Assembly: GCF_029105185.1 (NCBI RefSeq)
Contig: NZ_JAFMZK010000005.1
Coordinates: 186,001-250,000, forward strand
Length of the DNA: 64,000 nt
Source of the DNA: Aliiroseovarius sp. Z3
GTDB taxonomy: Bacteria; Pseudomonadota; Alphaproteobacteria; Rhodobacterales; Rhodobacteraceae
Direction: 5' to 3'
In this document: piece after piece, positions 62,879 through 64,000 of the stretch
How positions within the stretch are numbered: position 1 is the stretch's first letter
Layout: the number at the start of each line of letters is the position of its first letter
Made by a program: the position numbers and the translations under genes
The notes under the pieces: model-generated
The model's database searches: none
Seen by the model: only the letters and a program-made list of their open reading frames with translations
What the model was told of the DNA's origin: nothing

Positions 62879-64000
62879 ATGAGCAGGCAACCCTCGATCT
62901 GGCTGACAGCCCTGTCACATCTGAAATCCGAAACACCACAGCGGCCGGTGCTTTATTTCGCGCCAGCGACCTTGCAGACGACCGTCCAGACGTTTGTCGA
63001 CGGGTTCGATGGGCTTGTGACCTATGCGGTAAAAGCCAACGATTCCCGCGTTGTGCTGGAAAACCTCGTGGCCTGTGGGATCGGCGCCTTCGACGTGGCC
63101 AGCCCGGCCGAAATGCATGCCCTGCGTGCCGTTTCGTCTGACGCCGTGATGCACTATAACAACCCCGTACGCTCGCGCGATGAAATTGCCGAGGCGGTGG
63201 CGCTGGGCGTCCGGTCCTATTCCGTCGATGCCCCATATGAGTTTGAAAAGCTGCGCGCGCAGGTCGATCCGGACGGTATCGAGATTTCGGTCCGTCTGCG
63301 CCTGCCGGTAGAGGGTGCGGCCTATCATTTCGGCGCCAAGTTCGGGGCGGATGTTGAACAGGCCGTTGCGTTGCTGCGTATGGTGAAAGAGGCGGGCTTC
63401 ATTCCGTCGATGACCTTCCATCCCGGCACCCAATGTGCCAGCCCGTCAGCTTGGTCGACCTATATTGCAACATGCGCCGAGGTTTCGAAGGAAGCAGGCG
63501 TGAAACTTGCGCGTTTAAATGTTGGGGGTGGTTTTGCCGCCAATCGCGGCGTGGCACCCGACCTGGATGCGATCTTTGCGGCGATACATCGTGCGGTCAA
63601 AAATGCATTTGGATCAGCCGCGCCCATGCTGGTTTGCGAGCCGGGGCGGGCGATGGTGGCCGAAGCCTTCACTCTTGCCACACGGGTGAAATCCATTCGC
63701 GAGGACGGAGCTGTTTTTCTGAATGATGGGATTTACGGCGCTCTGTCCGAAGCCCCGTCCATCGGGGTGCCGGATCGCATTGTGACCGTTCAAACCGATG
63801 GGAACCCGCACAAGGGTGCGATGACCAAGCGCACAGTGTTTGGTCCGACCTGCGATTCCATCGACCAACTCCCGGACCCTTTGGCGCTGCCCCAGGATCT
63901 GGCAGAAGACGACTACGTGCTGTTTTCGGGGATGGGGGCCTATAGCCTTGCCACGGTCACCCGTTTCAATGGCTATGGGCAGATCGAGATGGTGACGGTG
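62879..64000 (+). CDS. ornithine/lysine/diaminopimelate decarboxylase family, fold-III PLP enzyme (3' end outside window)
   Basis: 374 codons are visible, nearly the whole gene. The PLP lysine is in LVTYAVKANDSRVVL near 50, the phosphate-binding glycines in LNVGGGFAANRG near 215, and CEPGRAMVAEAF near 255; the active-site Cys region reads FGPTCDSIDQL near 322. Ornithine decarboxylase makes putrescine, linking it to the polyamine cluster at 15685-26039. Lysine or carboxynorspermidine relatives are alternatives. Confidence 0.87.
   Translation, partial: MSRQPSIWLTALSHLKSETPQRPVLYFAPATLQTTVQTFVDGFDGLVTYAVKANDSRVVLENLVACGIGAFDVASPAEMHALRAVSSDAVMHYNNPVRSRDEIAEAVALGVRSYSVDAPYEFEKLRAQVDPDGIEISVRLRLPVEGAAYHFGAKFGADVEQAVALLRMVKEAGFIPSMTFHPGTQCASPSAWSTYIATCAEVSKEAGVKLARLNVGGGFAANRGVAPDLDAIFAAIHRAVKNAFGSAAPMLVCEPGRAMVAEAFTLATRVKSIREDGAVFLNDGIYGALSEAPSIGVPDRIVTVQTDGNPHKGAMTKRTVFGPTCDSIDQLPDPLALPQDLAEDDYVLFSGMGAYSLATVTRFNGYGQIEMVTV

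Overview
The window reads as chromosomal DNA of a marine alphaproteobacterium of the Rhodobacteraceae, roseobacter type. Several things point there: a DmdC-like acyl-CoA dehydrogenase, a putrescine import and catabolism cluster, MerR-controlled beta-oxidation genes, a PopZ-like protein, cobyric acid synthase, a high-GC coding style with strong G/C third positions, and a modular intergenic hairpin repeat. This is inference from gene content; no 16S gene is present.

Layout. 1-6640: minus-strand acyl-CoA degradation genes (FadJ-type protein cut by the window edge, thiolase, glutathione transferase, small protein, acyl-CoA dehydrogenase) headed by two MerR regulators, with a likely operator inside the promoter of the first. 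6640-15610: mixed housekeeping genes (two coupled hotdog thioesterases plus a MATE exporter, ArsC, PyrD, DUF952, a periplasmic 5'-nucleotidase, DUF1992, a flavodoxin, malonyl-CoA synthetase). 15685-26039: polyamine region, with potFGHI-puuA-puuB on the minus strand and, divergently, a GntR/FCD regulator, an SpuC-like aminotransferase and a second PuuB-like oxidase. 26036-29700: modABC and msrA/msrB.

29846-42276 is a genomic island of about 12.4 kb in tRNA-Cys. A 48-bp copy of the tRNA 3' part marks the far end. Between the repeats lie a broken HTH gene, a hipBA module with three evenly spaced operator palindromes, a 65-residue orphan ending in a 23-bp perfect inverted repeat, and a type I restriction operon hsdM-hsdS-X-hsdR-Y. 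X is an unrecognised 198-residue protein with a D/ExK nuclease-like signature. Y is a membrane protein gene interrupted at a T7 run. The integrase beside the tRNA is a multiply broken pseudogene, so the island looks trapped. This is the part of the window most likely to hold undescribed biology.

42472-64000 returns to core genes: Pcm, a TolC-family protein, the PopZ-like protein, CobQ, a small conserved protein, EF-P, a RluE-like pseudouridine synthase, YgfZ, an MsbA-like ABC exporter, a tyrosine phosphatase, two aminotransferases, a 58-residue Tat-signal ORF, ValS, a HAF-repeat autotransporter, phosphoglucomutase, and an Lrp/AsnC regulator divergent from an ornithine-decarboxylase-family gene that runs off the end. 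All functions were assigned by reading motifs; no database search was run.
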